Shown here one piece after another: positions 8,886-16,691 of a stretch of DNA of 56,086 bases (the stretch's first letter is position 1; every line of letters starts with the position of its first letter). Made by a program: the position numbers and the translations under genes. The notes below the pieces were generated by a model, which searched no databases, had not been told where the DNA came from, and saw only the letters and a program-made list of their open reading frames with translations. The stretch covers positions 1 to 56,086 of the forward strand of contig JAFVOQ010000045.1 in assembly GCA_017505785.1 (NCBI GenBank). Reading direction: 5' to 3'. Source of the DNA: Clostridia bacterium (GTDB taxonomy: Bacteria; Bacillota; Clostridia; Oscillospirales; CAG-272).

Positions 8886-9341
8886 TCAGCTATCTTTCAT
8901 TATGACATGAATGCGCTCGCTGATGCTTTTGGCGGCGCTTTCATTTTTGGTAACAACCATGATCGTATCATCCCCCGCAACGCAGCCAAGCACCTCGGCA
9001 AGCGAAAGATTATCCACACCTGCCGCAACCGCCTGTGCAAGACCCGGATAGGTTTTGATCACAATCATATTGAGTGCATACTCCACGCTGATAATAGAAT
9101 CCACCAACGCAGCATTAAACTTAAGTCCGGATACCATGTCCTCACGCTTGGGAGCTATGTAGCGATAGGTTCCGCGCGTGGTAAGCACCTTGGTCAGCTG
9201 CAGCTCGCGAATATCACGGGAAATGGTTGCCTGCGTTACAGAAAATCCCTCTGTTTCAAGATAAGCGATCAGGTCATCCTGCGTTTCTACATGAAAACGA
9301 TTGACGATCTCCAAAATCTTCTTTTGTCTGTTGGTTTTCAT
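8886..9341 (-). CDS. argR: Arginine repressor ArgR
   Basis: ArgR is the arginine-sensing hexameric repressor of arginine metabolism genes. The 151-aa protein has the winged helix (1-70; SVTQATISRDIRELQLTKV) and the oligomerisation/arginine-binding domain with LGCVAGDDTIMVV, where the GDD motif contacts arginine. It sits between nadK and recN, the usual Firmicute order. No ARG-box target was identified in the window. Confidence 0.95.
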   Translation of the reverse strand: MKTNRQKKILEIVNRFHVETQDDLIAYLETEGFSVTQATISRDIRELQLTKVLTTRGTYRYIAPKREDMVSGLKFNAALVDSIISVEYALNMIVIKTYPGLAQAVAAGVDNLSLAEVLGCVAGDDTIMVVTKNESAAKSISERIHVIMKDS

Positions 9342-9355
9342 TCGTCTTGCTCCTT

Positions 9356-10231
9356 TTAATCTTGTGCGTTCATTTTGTTTTGCAATCTGTTATAAAATCC
9401 ACTCTTTTTGAAGCGAATCAGCGAGGTTTCCATAGGGGATTTTGTAACCGTGACAAAATCGCCCCGATAAATTTCAAAATTGATCTTACCGTCAACGGTC
9501 AGATATAGCATTTTTTCACGCTGACAGGTGTTTTTGATCTCCAGAACAGCATCATCGCGAAAAACGATCGGTCTTGCGTTTAAGGAGTGAGAGCAGATCG
9601 GCGTAACGCAAAGACACCCCAAATGAGGATCGGTAATAGGCCCTCCTGCCGACATCGAATAGGCGGTAGAGCCCGTTGGGGTGGACACGATCACGCCATC
9701 GGCGCGATAGGAGGTCACCAGCTCTCCTGCCTCATACAGCTCAAGGTCAACAATACGCGCAACTGAGCCGTTTGAGATCACGGCATCGTTTAACGCAAAG
9801 GATTCGGCTCTCGTGCCGCCATTTTGCGTTTTAACGGCAATATGAAGCATTGCGCGGCGATCAAGCTCGTAATCCCCCGAAAAAAGCTTTTCGAGCAAGT
9901 GAAGATCGGTCATTTCAAGCTCTGTCATATAGCCGAGCCGCCCCATGTTAATGCCGAGCAACGGCTTTGCGTGAGGGGCCGCGCGTCGTGCGGCATCCAG
10001 TAAGGAGCCGTCGCCGCCAAGCACAATAATGGCATCTGCCTCACGGTAGATCTCCTCTAAGGATAAGTACACATATTCCTTTTTGTTTCTGTGCAAACGG
10101 AAAATGCGGTCCTTGTTGATCGAGGCGAGCAGCACGCGTGCACCGTATTTGATCAGTTCCTCGGCAACCGTAAGCGCCGCGTTTGCCTTATCGTAAATAT
10201 TAAAATTGGTGATAAGTGCTATGTTTTTCAT
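9356..10231 (-). CDS. nadK: NAD kinase
   Basis: NAD kinase phosphorylates NAD to NADP. Visible motifs are IIVLGGDGSLLDAAR (GGDG ATP site), GINMGRLGYM, and the NAD-binding SYRADGVIVSTPTGSTAYSMSAGGP. At 291 aa it has the normal bacterial length. It overlaps the tlyA stop by 4 nt (ATGA, 10228-10231). Confidence 0.95.
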   Translation of the reverse strand: MKNIALITNFNIYDKANAALTVAEELIKYGARVLLASINKDRIFRLHRNKKEYVYLSLEEIYREADAIIVLGGDGSLLDAARRAAPHAKPLLGINMGRLGYMTELEMTDLHLLEKLFSGDYELDRRAMLHIAVKTQNGGTRAESFALNDAVISNGSVARIVDLELYEAGELVTSYRADGVIVSTPTGSTAYSMSAGGPITDPHLGCLCVTPICSHSLNARPIVFRDDAVLEIKNTCQREKMLYLTVDGKINFEIYRGDFVTVTKSPMETSLIRFKKSGFYNRLQNKMNAQD

Positions 10232-11007
10232 TTGAAATTGATCACCACCTTGTCCTTCACTGTTTTTTCAATGTCAATGTTGGGCTTTTCCGCTGTTTGG
10301 CAAAACAAGGCAAGAAACTCTTCGTTGCCATCGCCCCCCGGTATCGGCGAGGGGGCAAGCCCCATAGGAGTAAGCCCTACGGCATCAGCCGCCTCAAGCA
10401 CGCGCGCCACGGCAAATATACGGTCCTTTAGGTTGCGCACCACGCCCTGCTTATTCAGCGCCCCACGTCCTGCCTCGAATTGCGGCTTGATCAGCGAAAC
10501 AAGCATGCCGCCCGGTGCTAAAACTCCGGGAATACGAGGCAAAATATAGGTTTGCGAAATAAAGGAAACATCCATAACAACAAGATCTGCCACACCTGTA
10601 TCGGTAACACTTAAATTGCGTGCGTTATACTTCTCGATATTGCGTACACGCTTGTCACATCTTAGCTTGGGGTGTAGCTGCCCAACGCCCGCATCAACCG
10701 TCACGGCAAAGCTCGCACCGCGTTGCAGAAGGCAATCGGTAAAGCCGCCCGTTGAAGCACCGATATCAAGCACCCGAAGACCCGTTGGGTCAATATTGAA
10801 GGCACTGAGCGCAGCTTCCATCTTTTCTCCCCCGCGCCCCACATATTTTTTGGGGGTTACCGTGATCTCGGGCTCACCCTGTACTTCGCTTGAGGGCTTC
10901 TTTATCACTTTTCCGTTCAGTGTTACAAGCCCCTCCTCGATCAAACGCTTGGCGCCCTCTCGACTGGGTGCCAAGCCCGCACTCACCAAATAAACGTCAA
11001 ATCTCAT
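10228..11007 (-). CDS. tlyA: TlyA-family rRNA 2'-O-methyltransferase
   Basis: TlyA joins an N-terminal S4 RNA-binding domain (MRFDVYLVSAGLAPSREGAKRLIEEG, 1-60) to an FtsJ-like methyltransferase (GGEKMEAAL, VLDIGASTGGFTDCLLQRGA for S-adenosylmethionine, DVSFISQ, LIKPQFEAGR). Homologues methylate 16S and 23S rRNA or act as haemolysin-like factors. I chose ATG at 11007 because the S4 domain begins there; no good Shine-Dalgarno precedes it, and the gene starts 14 nt after the previous stop, so it may depend on coupling. Product 259 aa. Confidence 0.9.
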   Translation of the reverse strand: MRFDVYLVSAGLAPSREGAKRLIEEGLVTLNGKVIKKPSSEVQGEPEITVTPKKYVGRGGEKMEAALSAFNIDPTGLRVLDIGASTGGFTDCLLQRGASFAVTVDAGVGQLHPKLRCDKRVRNIEKYNARNLSVTDTGVADLVVMDVSFISQTYILPRIPGVLAPGGMLVSLIKPQFEAGRGALNKQGVVRNLKDRIFAVARVLEAADAVGLTPMGLAPSPIPGGDGNEEFLALFCQTAEKPNIDIEKTVKDKVVINFK

Positions 11008-11021
11008 AATTTTAATTTGGG

Positions 11022-11516
11022 TTACATAGGGGGGAAAATTAGAGGAAAGAGCCAAAGCTGGCAAAGATACGCCATGATAACGCCAAGCACACCGCCGAAA
11101 AACACCTGAAGCGGCGTGTGACCCAACAGCTCTGTTAAAAGATCAAAATCCACCATCTTTTTCTTTTTGTTTAACTCGCGTGACATCTGATTGATCGCCG
11201 CAGCCTGCTTACCCGATTCACGGCGCACACCGGCGGCATCACGCATAACCACAACGGCAATCACTGCGGAAATGGCAAACAGCGGTGAGCCAAAGCCGTA
11301 AAGAATACCACAGGAAAAGCATGCTGCCATGACCACCGCAGAGTGTGAGCTTGGCATACCGCCACTCCCCGCAACGATCCGAAAGAAGGAAATATCCTCG
11401 CGATGCTGCGGTGAGGTAAAGATTTTCAAAAGCTGTGCCATTATCCAAGAGAAAACAGCACACATCAACACGCGATTGGTAAAAAAATCAACCAAATGCT
11501 CTTTTAATTCAACCAT
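11022..11516 (-). CDS. Divergent PAP2-family membrane protein (YuiD-like)
   Basis: This 164-aa protein has the divergent PAP2 pattern, with SGGMPSSHSAVVMA in the phosphatase-like core, RDAAGVRRESGKQA, and GHTPLQVFFGGVLGV, plus about four membrane helices. True PAP2 phosphatases act on lipid phosphates; for this branch the substrate is unknown. It follows ispA, in the slot often occupied by dxs in related operons, which makes isoprenoid phosphate a reasonable guess only. Start ATG with GGAG six bases ahead. Confidence 0.85.
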   Translation of the reverse strand: MVELKEHLVDFFTNRVLMCAVFSWIMAQLLKIFTSPQHREDISFFRIVAGSGGMPSSHSAVVMAACFSCGILYGFGSPLFAISAVIAVVVMRDAAGVRRESGKQAAAINQMSRELNKKKKMVDFDLLTELLGHTPLQVFFGGVLGVIMAYLCQLWLFPLIFPPM

Positions 11517-11543
11517 AGCAATCTCCGTATAACTTTTATATCG

Positions 11544-12431
11544 TTAAAATTTGCGCTTGATCAAACGATCCGCAAGCGCAAGCAAAAACTCACTTCCCTT
11601 GTAAAATGCGATCTCCGCTTTGGCGACTTCGGTTACACGGTCAGCATAAGCGAGTGCTTCCTCTGGCGTGTAATAGCAAAGAAAGGTTGTTTTGTGCTGC
11701 TTTTTATCGGAGCCAACGCTTTTTCCCGCTGTTTCGGCATCGGCGGTGGCATCGATCACATCATCCACGATCTGAAATGCAAGTCCGATCCCTTTGGCAT
11801 AACGCCTTGCCGCAACGGTGCGAGGATCGTGAAGCGTAAGCCCTGCTGCAAGACACCCAAGTGTGGCAGCAGCCACTATCAGTGCGCCCGTTTTATTATC
11901 ATGCAGCTTTAAGAGCAATTCTTCAGGCAATTTCTTTTTTTCGCCCGCAAGATCGATGATTTGACCGCCGATCATACCAAACGCACCCGAAAGCGAGGAG
12001 AGCGTGAGCACAGCATCGCGCACCGCGCGATCGTCCATTGCTTCATTTTTGGCAAGGACTTCAAACGCATAGGTGAGCAACGCATCCCCCGCCAACAACG
12101 CAGTCGCCTCACCGTGTGCCACGTGACAGGTGGGACGTCCACGGCGCAGATCGTCATTGTCCATGCAAGGAAGATCATCGTGTATAAGAGAATAGGTGTG
12201 CACCATTTCCACTGCCGCCGCGGCGGGAAGCGCAGCGCGCTCCTGTCCCCCAAACAAGCGGCAAAATTCAAGCGTGAGCATCGGGCGTATCCTTTTGGCA
12301 CGCGGCGCGATCAGGCTATACCGCAACGCCTCAAGAACAGGCGCGAAATCCACATCGCTCGCCTCGGTTAAGCGTAGTAGCTCTTGCTCTATTTTCTCTG
12401 CATTTTCAATAAGCTGTTTTTCTATATTCAT
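11544..12431 (-). CDS. ispA: Polyprenyl synthase (farnesyl/geranylgeranyl diphosphate synthase type)
   Basis: The enzyme extends allylic diphosphates with isopentenyl diphosphate for undecaprenyl carrier and other isoprenoids. The first aspartate-rich motif is DDLPCMDNDDLRRGRPT (about 86-102) and the second is DDVIDA; FQIVDDVID is typical. Length 295 aa fits IspA. Its ATG overlaps the xseB stop (ATGA, 12428-12431). The chain length made cannot be fixed by eye. Confidence 0.93.
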   Translation of the reverse strand: MNIEKQLIENAEKIEQELLRLTEASDVDFAPVLEALRYSLIAPRAKRIRPMLTLEFCRLFGGQERAALPAAAAVEMVHTYSLIHDDLPCMDNDDLRRGRPTCHVAHGEATALLAGDALLTYAFEVLAKNEAMDDRAVRDAVLTLSSLSGAFGMIGGQIIDLAGEKKKLPEELLLKLHDNKTGALIVAAATLGCLAAGLTLHDPRTVAARRYAKGIGLAFQIVDDVIDATADAETAGKSVGSDKKQHKTTFLCYYTPEEALAYADRVTEVAKAEIAFYKGSEFLLALADRLIKRKF

Positions 12432-12661
12432 GCCTTTTCTCCGCCAAACGGCTCTACGGCAAAGCCCTTCTCAGTCTTTCGTATTGCCTCCACGCGCTGT
12501 TGCGCGGCATCTATTTTTTCATTACAAAGGCGAATGAGTGAAACGCCCTCCTCATAATAGGAAAGTGCTGCATCAAGCGGTACGTTTCCCGCCTCCAGCT
12601 TTTCCACCACTGCTTCAAGCCTTTGAAGCGCTTCTTCAAATTGTAATTCCTTTTCTGCCAT
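12428..12661 (-). CDS. xseB: Exodeoxyribonuclease VII small subunit
   Basis: XseB is the helical small subunit that binds several copies along XseA to form exonuclease VII. The 77-aa protein has the family core FEEALQRLEAVVEKLEAGNVPLDAAL followed by YYEEGVSL. It is separated from xseA by 125 nt of hairpin-rich DNA, unusual since the two genes normally touch, and its start lacks a clear Shine-Dalgarno sequence. Confidence 0.93.
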   Translation of the reverse strand: MAEKELQFEEALQRLEAVVEKLEAGNVPLDAALSYYEEGVSLIRLCNEKIDAAQQRVEAIRKTEKGFAVEPFGGEKA

Positions 12662-12666
12662 ACTTA

Positions 12667-12803
12667 TATCATGACTTTCGCGTCAGCGAAAGATTCCTTT
12701 CTTTGTGGAATTGTGGGTGTTTTGCGAAGCAAATCGCACCTGTTCAAGGTGCGAAAGCCACAAAACACAAGTTTGAAAATTTATTTTCAAACTTTTTCAC
12801 CTT
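12667..12803. repeat. Hairpin cluster between xseA and xseB
   Basis: Read on the minus strand, this stretch holds GTTTGAAAAT paired with ATTTTCAAAC over the xseA stop codon, an outer TTGTG-TTTTG/CAAAA-CACAA arm enclosing CGCACC-loop-GGTGCG, and CTTTCGC paired with GCGAAAG just before xseB. It may set the XseA:XseB ratio or be an inserted palindromic element. Confidence 0.5.
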
Positions 12804-14004
12804 TCCGCACATCTGTTACCGTGGCATCAAACGTGCCATCAGCCATGCGAACCGAAATTTCTTTTAGAGGAGCAAGCTCTCCCACCCTTGATACGGCATT
12901 TCCTTCCCGATCAAAAACGGCGGCATAGCCACGTACGAGCACCCTTAAGGGGTTGAGCGAGTCTATTTTTCCGCACAGCGCGGCAAAACGGTTCTTGTTC
13001 TGCAGCAGGCAACGCTCAACGGGTCGCTCCAGCTTTTCAGTAAGATAAAAGAGCGCCATGCGCTTATCGTCAAGATAGGCAAGCGGCGATCGCATGGATC
13101 GCGCACCCGACAGCGCATTGACAGCACTGCGTGCCGCTGTGAACCTATGAAGCAGCGTATTGTACAAGTGTAATTCCTTGGCGGCAAGTGCATTCTTCAG
13201 CTCGGTACCCTCAGGCACCGCCAGCTCCGCGGCAGCGGATGGAGTGGGTGCACGCAGATCTGCCACAAAATCACACAGCGTAACATCGGTTTCGTGCCCC
13301 ACGGCAGAGATCACGGGTACGCGAGATGCAGCAACCGTGCGCGCAAGCATTTCATCGTTAAACGCCCAAAGATCCTCAGCCGAGCCGCCGCCACGTCCTA
13401 CGATCATAACGTCAACGGGTAGCCGGTCGTTGAAAAATTGTACTCCCGCAGCTATGCTTTCTGCCGCCCCCTGCCCCTGTACCAACGCAGGATACAGTAT
13501 CACGCGCGCGCACGGAAAGCGTCTGCCGAGAACATCGATCATGTCACGCACCGCAGCACCTGTCGGTGACGTTACGAGTCCTATGACGGTGGGGATCTTA
13601 GGCAAGGGCTTTTTGCGGGATGCCTCAAACAGCCCTTCAGCCTCAAGCTTGCGGCGCAACTGCTCATACGCAATATAAAGCGCACCGATGCCGTCCGGCT
13701 GCATTTCGTTTACATAAATTTGATACTGACCGTCGCGTGGGAAAACAGATACGCGCCCACGCAATATCACCTTCATGCCGTTTTCGGGCTTGAAGGTCAC
13801 ATACTGGGCGGCAGAACGGAACATCACAGCTCGCACCGTTCCCGTTTCATCCTTGAGGGAAAAATAAAAATGTCCCGTTTTATAGTGGTTGGTGAAATTG
13901 GAGATCTCGCCGCGCACAAACACATCTGCAAGCAAGGGATTGCTATCCATCATCAATTTCAAGTATTCATTCAGCTGTGTTACCGTTAAAAGACGATCGG
14001 ACAT
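12787..14004 (-). CDS. xseA: Exodeoxyribonuclease VII large subunit
   Basis: XseA is the catalytic and DNA-binding subunit of exonuclease VII. It begins with the OB-fold DNA-binding domain (LTVTQLNEYLK, VFVRGEISNFTNHYKTGHFYFSLKDE, 1-105), then the catalytic region with TSPTGAAVRDMIDVLGRRFP, IVGRGGGSAEDLWAFNDE, SAVGHETDVTLCDFVADLRAPTP (shown in parts), and a coiled coil. The C-terminus has the usual VLVRGYAAVFDREG. Length 405 aa is normal. ATG with a purine-rich GGGGGGAG in front. Confidence 0.95.
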   Translation of the reverse strand: MSDRLLTVTQLNEYLKLMMDSNPLLADVFVRGEISNFTNHYKTGHFYFSLKDETGTVRAVMFRSAAQYVTFKPENGMKVILRGRVSVFPRDGQYQIYVNEMQPDGIGALYIAYEQLRRKLEAEGLFEASRKKPLPKIPTVIGLVTSPTGAAVRDMIDVLGRRFPCARVILYPALVQGQGAAESIAAGVQFFNDRLPVDVMIVGRGGGSAEDLWAFNDEMLARTVAASRVPVISAVGHETDVTLCDFVADLRAPTPSAAAELAVPEGTELKNALAAKELHLYNTLLHRFTAARSAVNALSGARSMRSPLAYLDDKRMALFYLTEKLERPVERCLLQNKNRFAALCGKIDSLNPLRVLVRGYAAVFDREGNAVSRVGELAPLKEISVRMADGTFDATVTDVRKGEKV

Positions 14005-14025
14005 GTTCTCCCCCCTTTTTTTATA

Positions 14026-14979
14026 TTATTGCAAGGACTTTTCGCGACACAAAAGTGCTACGCCTGCCGCATTATCCGCGGAAAAAGCAGGGGCTGCAAA
14101 ATACACGTCCTGCCCAAGCTTGCCCGTCAGCTCTGCAGCGATCATGCGGTTGCTCATCACGCCGCCGCTAAACACCAACGGCAAAGCAGGATATAGCCCA
14201 CGCACATGCTTTGCCATAGAAAACAGTGTTTCGGAAATAAATCGGAGCACATACGCTGCCGTAAGGGCCTTATCACTCTGCTCTTGATAAAGCTTAAGGG
14301 CAAGATTTTCAAGCCCTGAGAGATGACAGGTGGCACCCGACACAGAAATGCGCGGTCGGGGCACCTTTTGGGTGTTTTCCCCTGCCAGCGCCTCAAGCTG
14401 CGGGCCGCACGGAAAGGAGAGCCCCATGGCGACCCCAATGCGATCTATCGCCTGTCCTGCATGAAGATCCGCACTGCCGCCAAGCAAGCGGGTGTGAAGC
14501 GCGGCCTCACACTTGGTGACATAGAGCACCTCGGTAGTACCGCCCGAAACATGGAAGGCACCAAATTCCCGATTCAAAAGAACCTTTGCGGCCCCCGAGG
14601 AATAGAGTGCCGCCATTACATGCCCCTCTTGGTGTGAGCAGGTATAAATGGGAATATCCAATGCCGCGGCAATGGCATGCGCCGCAACAGCCCCCGAAAG
14701 GAAGCACGGCATATAAGAGTCCGCAGCATTACGCGGCTTTTCCGAATAGCAAACAGCCACAGGGCGCAATGCCTTAATGCTATCACGCAAGCGATCCAGC
14801 AGCAGGGGTAAATTTTTGGTGTGTGCAAACACCGCGTCGCTTTGCCTAAGACCGCGCGCTCCCTCTTTTACGGGCAGCGGTGCCTTGAGATTTGCAACGA
14901 TCTCCCCTCTCTCATTTGCAACTGCCACCGATGTGGTGTAGTTGCTGGTATCAATGCCAATATAGCATGCCTCACGCAT
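14026..14979 (-). CDS. TsaD/Kae1 paralogue (ASKHA-fold, M22-like)
   Basis: The 317-aa protein follows the TsaD fold: IGIDTSNYTTSVAV at the N-terminus, the metal-binding HxxxH at His116-His120 (SHQEGH), FHVSGGTTEVL, and SADNAAGVALL at the end. The true TsaD carries out t6A transfer to tRNA; this shorter, divergent copy inside the nusB-xseA operon is a recurrent clostridial paralogue whose role is unclear. The start ATG at 14979 lies inside the nusB end (8-nt overlap); a TTG four codons earlier is possible. No strong ribosome binding site is visible, so it is probably coupled to nusB. Confidence 0.8.
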   Translation of the reverse strand: MREACYIGIDTSNYTTSVAVANERGEIVANLKAPLPVKEGARGLRQSDAVFAHTKNLPLLLDRLRDSIKALRPVAVCYSEKPRNAADSYMPCFLSGAVAAHAIAAALDIPIYTCSHQEGHVMAALYSSGAAKVLLNREFGAFHVSGGTTEVLYVTKCEAALHTRLLGGSADLHAGQAIDRIGVAMGLSFPCGPQLEALAGENTQKVPRPRISVSGATCHLSGLENLALKLYQEQSDKALTAAYVLRFISETLFSMAKHVRGLYPALPLVFSGGVMSNRMIAAELTGKLGQDVYFAAPAFSADNAAGVALLCREKSLQ

Positions 14980-15391
14980 TATCGGCACCAAAAAGCTCTT
15001 CCTTTACGCTGTTGAGGATGCCGTTGACAAACCCACGGGCACTTTCCTCATCAAATTTTTTGCACAGCTCTATGGCCTCGTTGATCGAAACGCTCGCGGG
15101 AATATCACGCAAATACAGCATTTCATAAATAGAAAGGCGCAAGATCGAGCGAGAAACGCGGGAAATACGCGCTGTTTTCCAGCCCCTTGCGTATTTACCG
15201 ATCAGTGCATCAATCTCCTCTTGGTGCTCATACACACCGAAATAAGCGTTTTTGATATAAGCATCTGCTTCAATCTCACGGTTTTCACAGGAAAGGGCAA
15301 AAATATCCTCCCTTGCCTCTGCGGTTTTGAATTCGGTTTCAAACAACAATTCAAATGCGGCTTTGCGTGCTTCTCTTCTGTTGATCGCCAT
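14972..15391 (-). CDS. nusB: Transcription antitermination factor NusB
   Basis: NusB binds boxA RNA with ribosomal protein S10 in rRNA antitermination. The 139-aa helical protein has RREARKAAFELLFE at the N-terminus and ILRLSIYEMLYLRDIPASVSINEAIELCKKF near the C-terminus (a family hallmark, quoted in parts only: SVSINEAIEL). It is the first gene of the long operon ending with ybaK and has a consensus promoter directly upstream. Confidence 0.95.
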   Translation of the reverse strand: MAINRREARKAAFELLFETEFKTAEAREDIFALSCENREIEADAYIKNAYFGVYEHQEEIDALIGKYARGWKTARISRVSRSILRLSIYEMLYLRDIPASVSINEAIELCKKFDEESARGFVNGILNSVKEELFGADNA

Positions 15392-15446
15392 AATGCTTTC
15401 CTTTGTCCTTATGTTACTTTTAAGATTTTAAAGTTTATTTTATATT

Positions 15447-15475
15447 ATTATATCCGTTAAACATATAAATGTCAA
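15447..15475 (-). promoter_or_regulatory. Sigma-A promoter of the nusB-recN-ybaK operon
   Basis: TTGACA (15470-15475) and TATAAT (15447-15452), both perfect, are 17 nt apart on the minus strand, about 55 nt before nusB. Confidence 0.87.
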
Positions 15476-15531
15476 TAGAAAAAATACATGCCGAAATGAA
15501 TTTATGCATATTTCTAATACGCGTTATAAAC

Positions 15532-15567
15532 AAAAAATCGGAAGCGCCAAAGCACCTCCGATTTTTA
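15532..15567 (-). terminator. Terminator of the rubredoxin gene
   Basis: An 11-bp stem with two G-U pairs in the minus-strand transcript (arms AUCGGAGGUGC and a CGCUUCCGAU-type arm) is followed by six U residues. Confidence 0.75.
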
Positions 15568-15602
15568 ATTTTCATAATTTTGTTTGAGATAAACCGAGTG
15601 TA

Positions 15603-15779
15603 TTACTCCTCGTCATCGCCCTTTACAGGCTCAAAATCTTCTTTTGAAGCTCCGCAAAGCGGGCAAACATAATCCGCGGGCAGATCCTCAAACTCAGTTC
15701 CTTCCGCAATACCGTTTTCGGGTTCACCGTTTTGCGGATCGTACTCATAACCGCAAAGTGCACAAATATAAGCTGTCAT
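15603..15779 (-). CDS. Rubredoxin
   Basis: This 58-aa protein carries one Fe in a Cys4 site: [10 protein letters not shown] near the N-terminus and [14 protein letters not shown] near the C-terminus, with the usual aromatic core between them. Rubredoxins pass electrons to rubrerythrin, superoxide reductase or other anaerobic oxygen-defence enzymes; no partner is adjacent. ATG follows GGAGG. The gene is monocistronic, with its own promoter and terminator. Confidence 0.95.
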   Translation of the reverse strand: MTAYICALCGYEYDPQNGEPENGIAEGTEFEDLPADYVCPLCGASKEDFEPVKGDDEE

Positions 15780-15815
15780 ATAAAACCTCCTCTATGACTG
15801 ACATTTGCACTATAT

Positions 15816-15844
15816 ATCATAATCAGCGGTAACCGAGTTGTCAA
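15816..15844 (-). promoter_or_regulatory. Sigma-A promoter of rubredoxin
   Basis: TTGACA (15839-15844) and TATGAT (15816-15821) with a 17-nt spacer on the minus strand. Confidence 0.8.
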
Positions 15845-15897
15845 GTGTATTTCATTTGATTTGTAATTTTTGGCATTATGCCCAAAAATTAAGCAAT

Positions 15898-16542
15898 TTA
15901 TTGCTCATCTTGCCCCTGTGATTTTGTCATATAAAGCCTTGCAATGTTCGCTATCATTTGCGCCGAGCCCTCAATGCCAAGCAAGGAGCTATCAACGCAA
16001 AAATGATAGTTGTCAAGCTTGCCCCACTTTTTCCCTGTATAAAAGCCGTAGTAATTGATGCGGCGCTTATCGGTTTTGTTGATCAAGGAGAGTGCCTCCT
16101 CGCGATCTACTCCGAGCTCCTCCCTGACACGAGCGATCCTCGTTTCCTTGTCGGCATAGACAAAAATACTGATGCGATCGGGGTGATTGCGCAGCACATA
16201 ATCGGCACACCGCCCCACAAAAACGCAATTCTCCTCCTCAGAGGCTTTCTTAATAATTTCGGTTTGCGTGATGAAAAGCTGGTCGTTGATCGGTACATCT
16301 ATACCAAAATTCCGTGCGCCGTAAAGCGAGGAGCCGATTGCAAGCGTATAAAGCAAGCTATTGTTTGCCTTTTCATCCACGCGCCGCAGCGCATCGGGAC
16401 TGATGCCGTTTTTTTGCGCCGCTATGAAAAGCAGATCCTTATCATAAACACGAAATCCGAGCAGTTCGCCAACGCGCATGCCGATTTCCTTACCGCCACT
16501 GCCGTACTGTCTGCCAATTGTAATGGACAATTTTCCCGCCAT
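15898..16542 (-). CDS. Cytidylate kinase-like family protein
   Basis: The 214-aa protein starts with LSITIGRQYGSGGKEIGMRV, the glycine-rich phosphate loop typical of the cytidylate-kinase-like family, and has VFVGRCADYVLR and IFVYADKETRIARV further on. It is a P-loop nucleotide kinase by fold; substrate is not established for this family, and the true CMP kinase (Cmk) is a separate gene in most Clostridia. GGAGGTG lies before the ATG. It is divergent from the spoVB-like gene. Confidence 0.85.
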   Translation of the reverse strand: MAGKLSITIGRQYGSGGKEIGMRVGELLGFRVYDKDLLFIAAQKNGISPDALRRVDEKANNSLLYTLAIGSSLYGARNFGIDVPINDQLFITQTEIIKKASEEENCVFVGRCADYVLRNHPDRISIFVYADKETRIARVREELGVDREEALSLINKTDKRRINYYGFYTGKKWGKLDNYHFCVDSSLLGIEGSAQMIANIARLYMTKSQGQDEQ

Positions 16543-16691
16543 ATTCGCACCTCCAAAGAAAAGTATTATACGCTGTTACGCTTCACTACATACTGTCACA
16601 ACTTCATCATAGCACATTTTTTTAGGTTTGTAAAGACGATATGTGTGTTAAGCACCGAAAATTCTGAATAGAGTTTTTTGAGGTGAAATTT

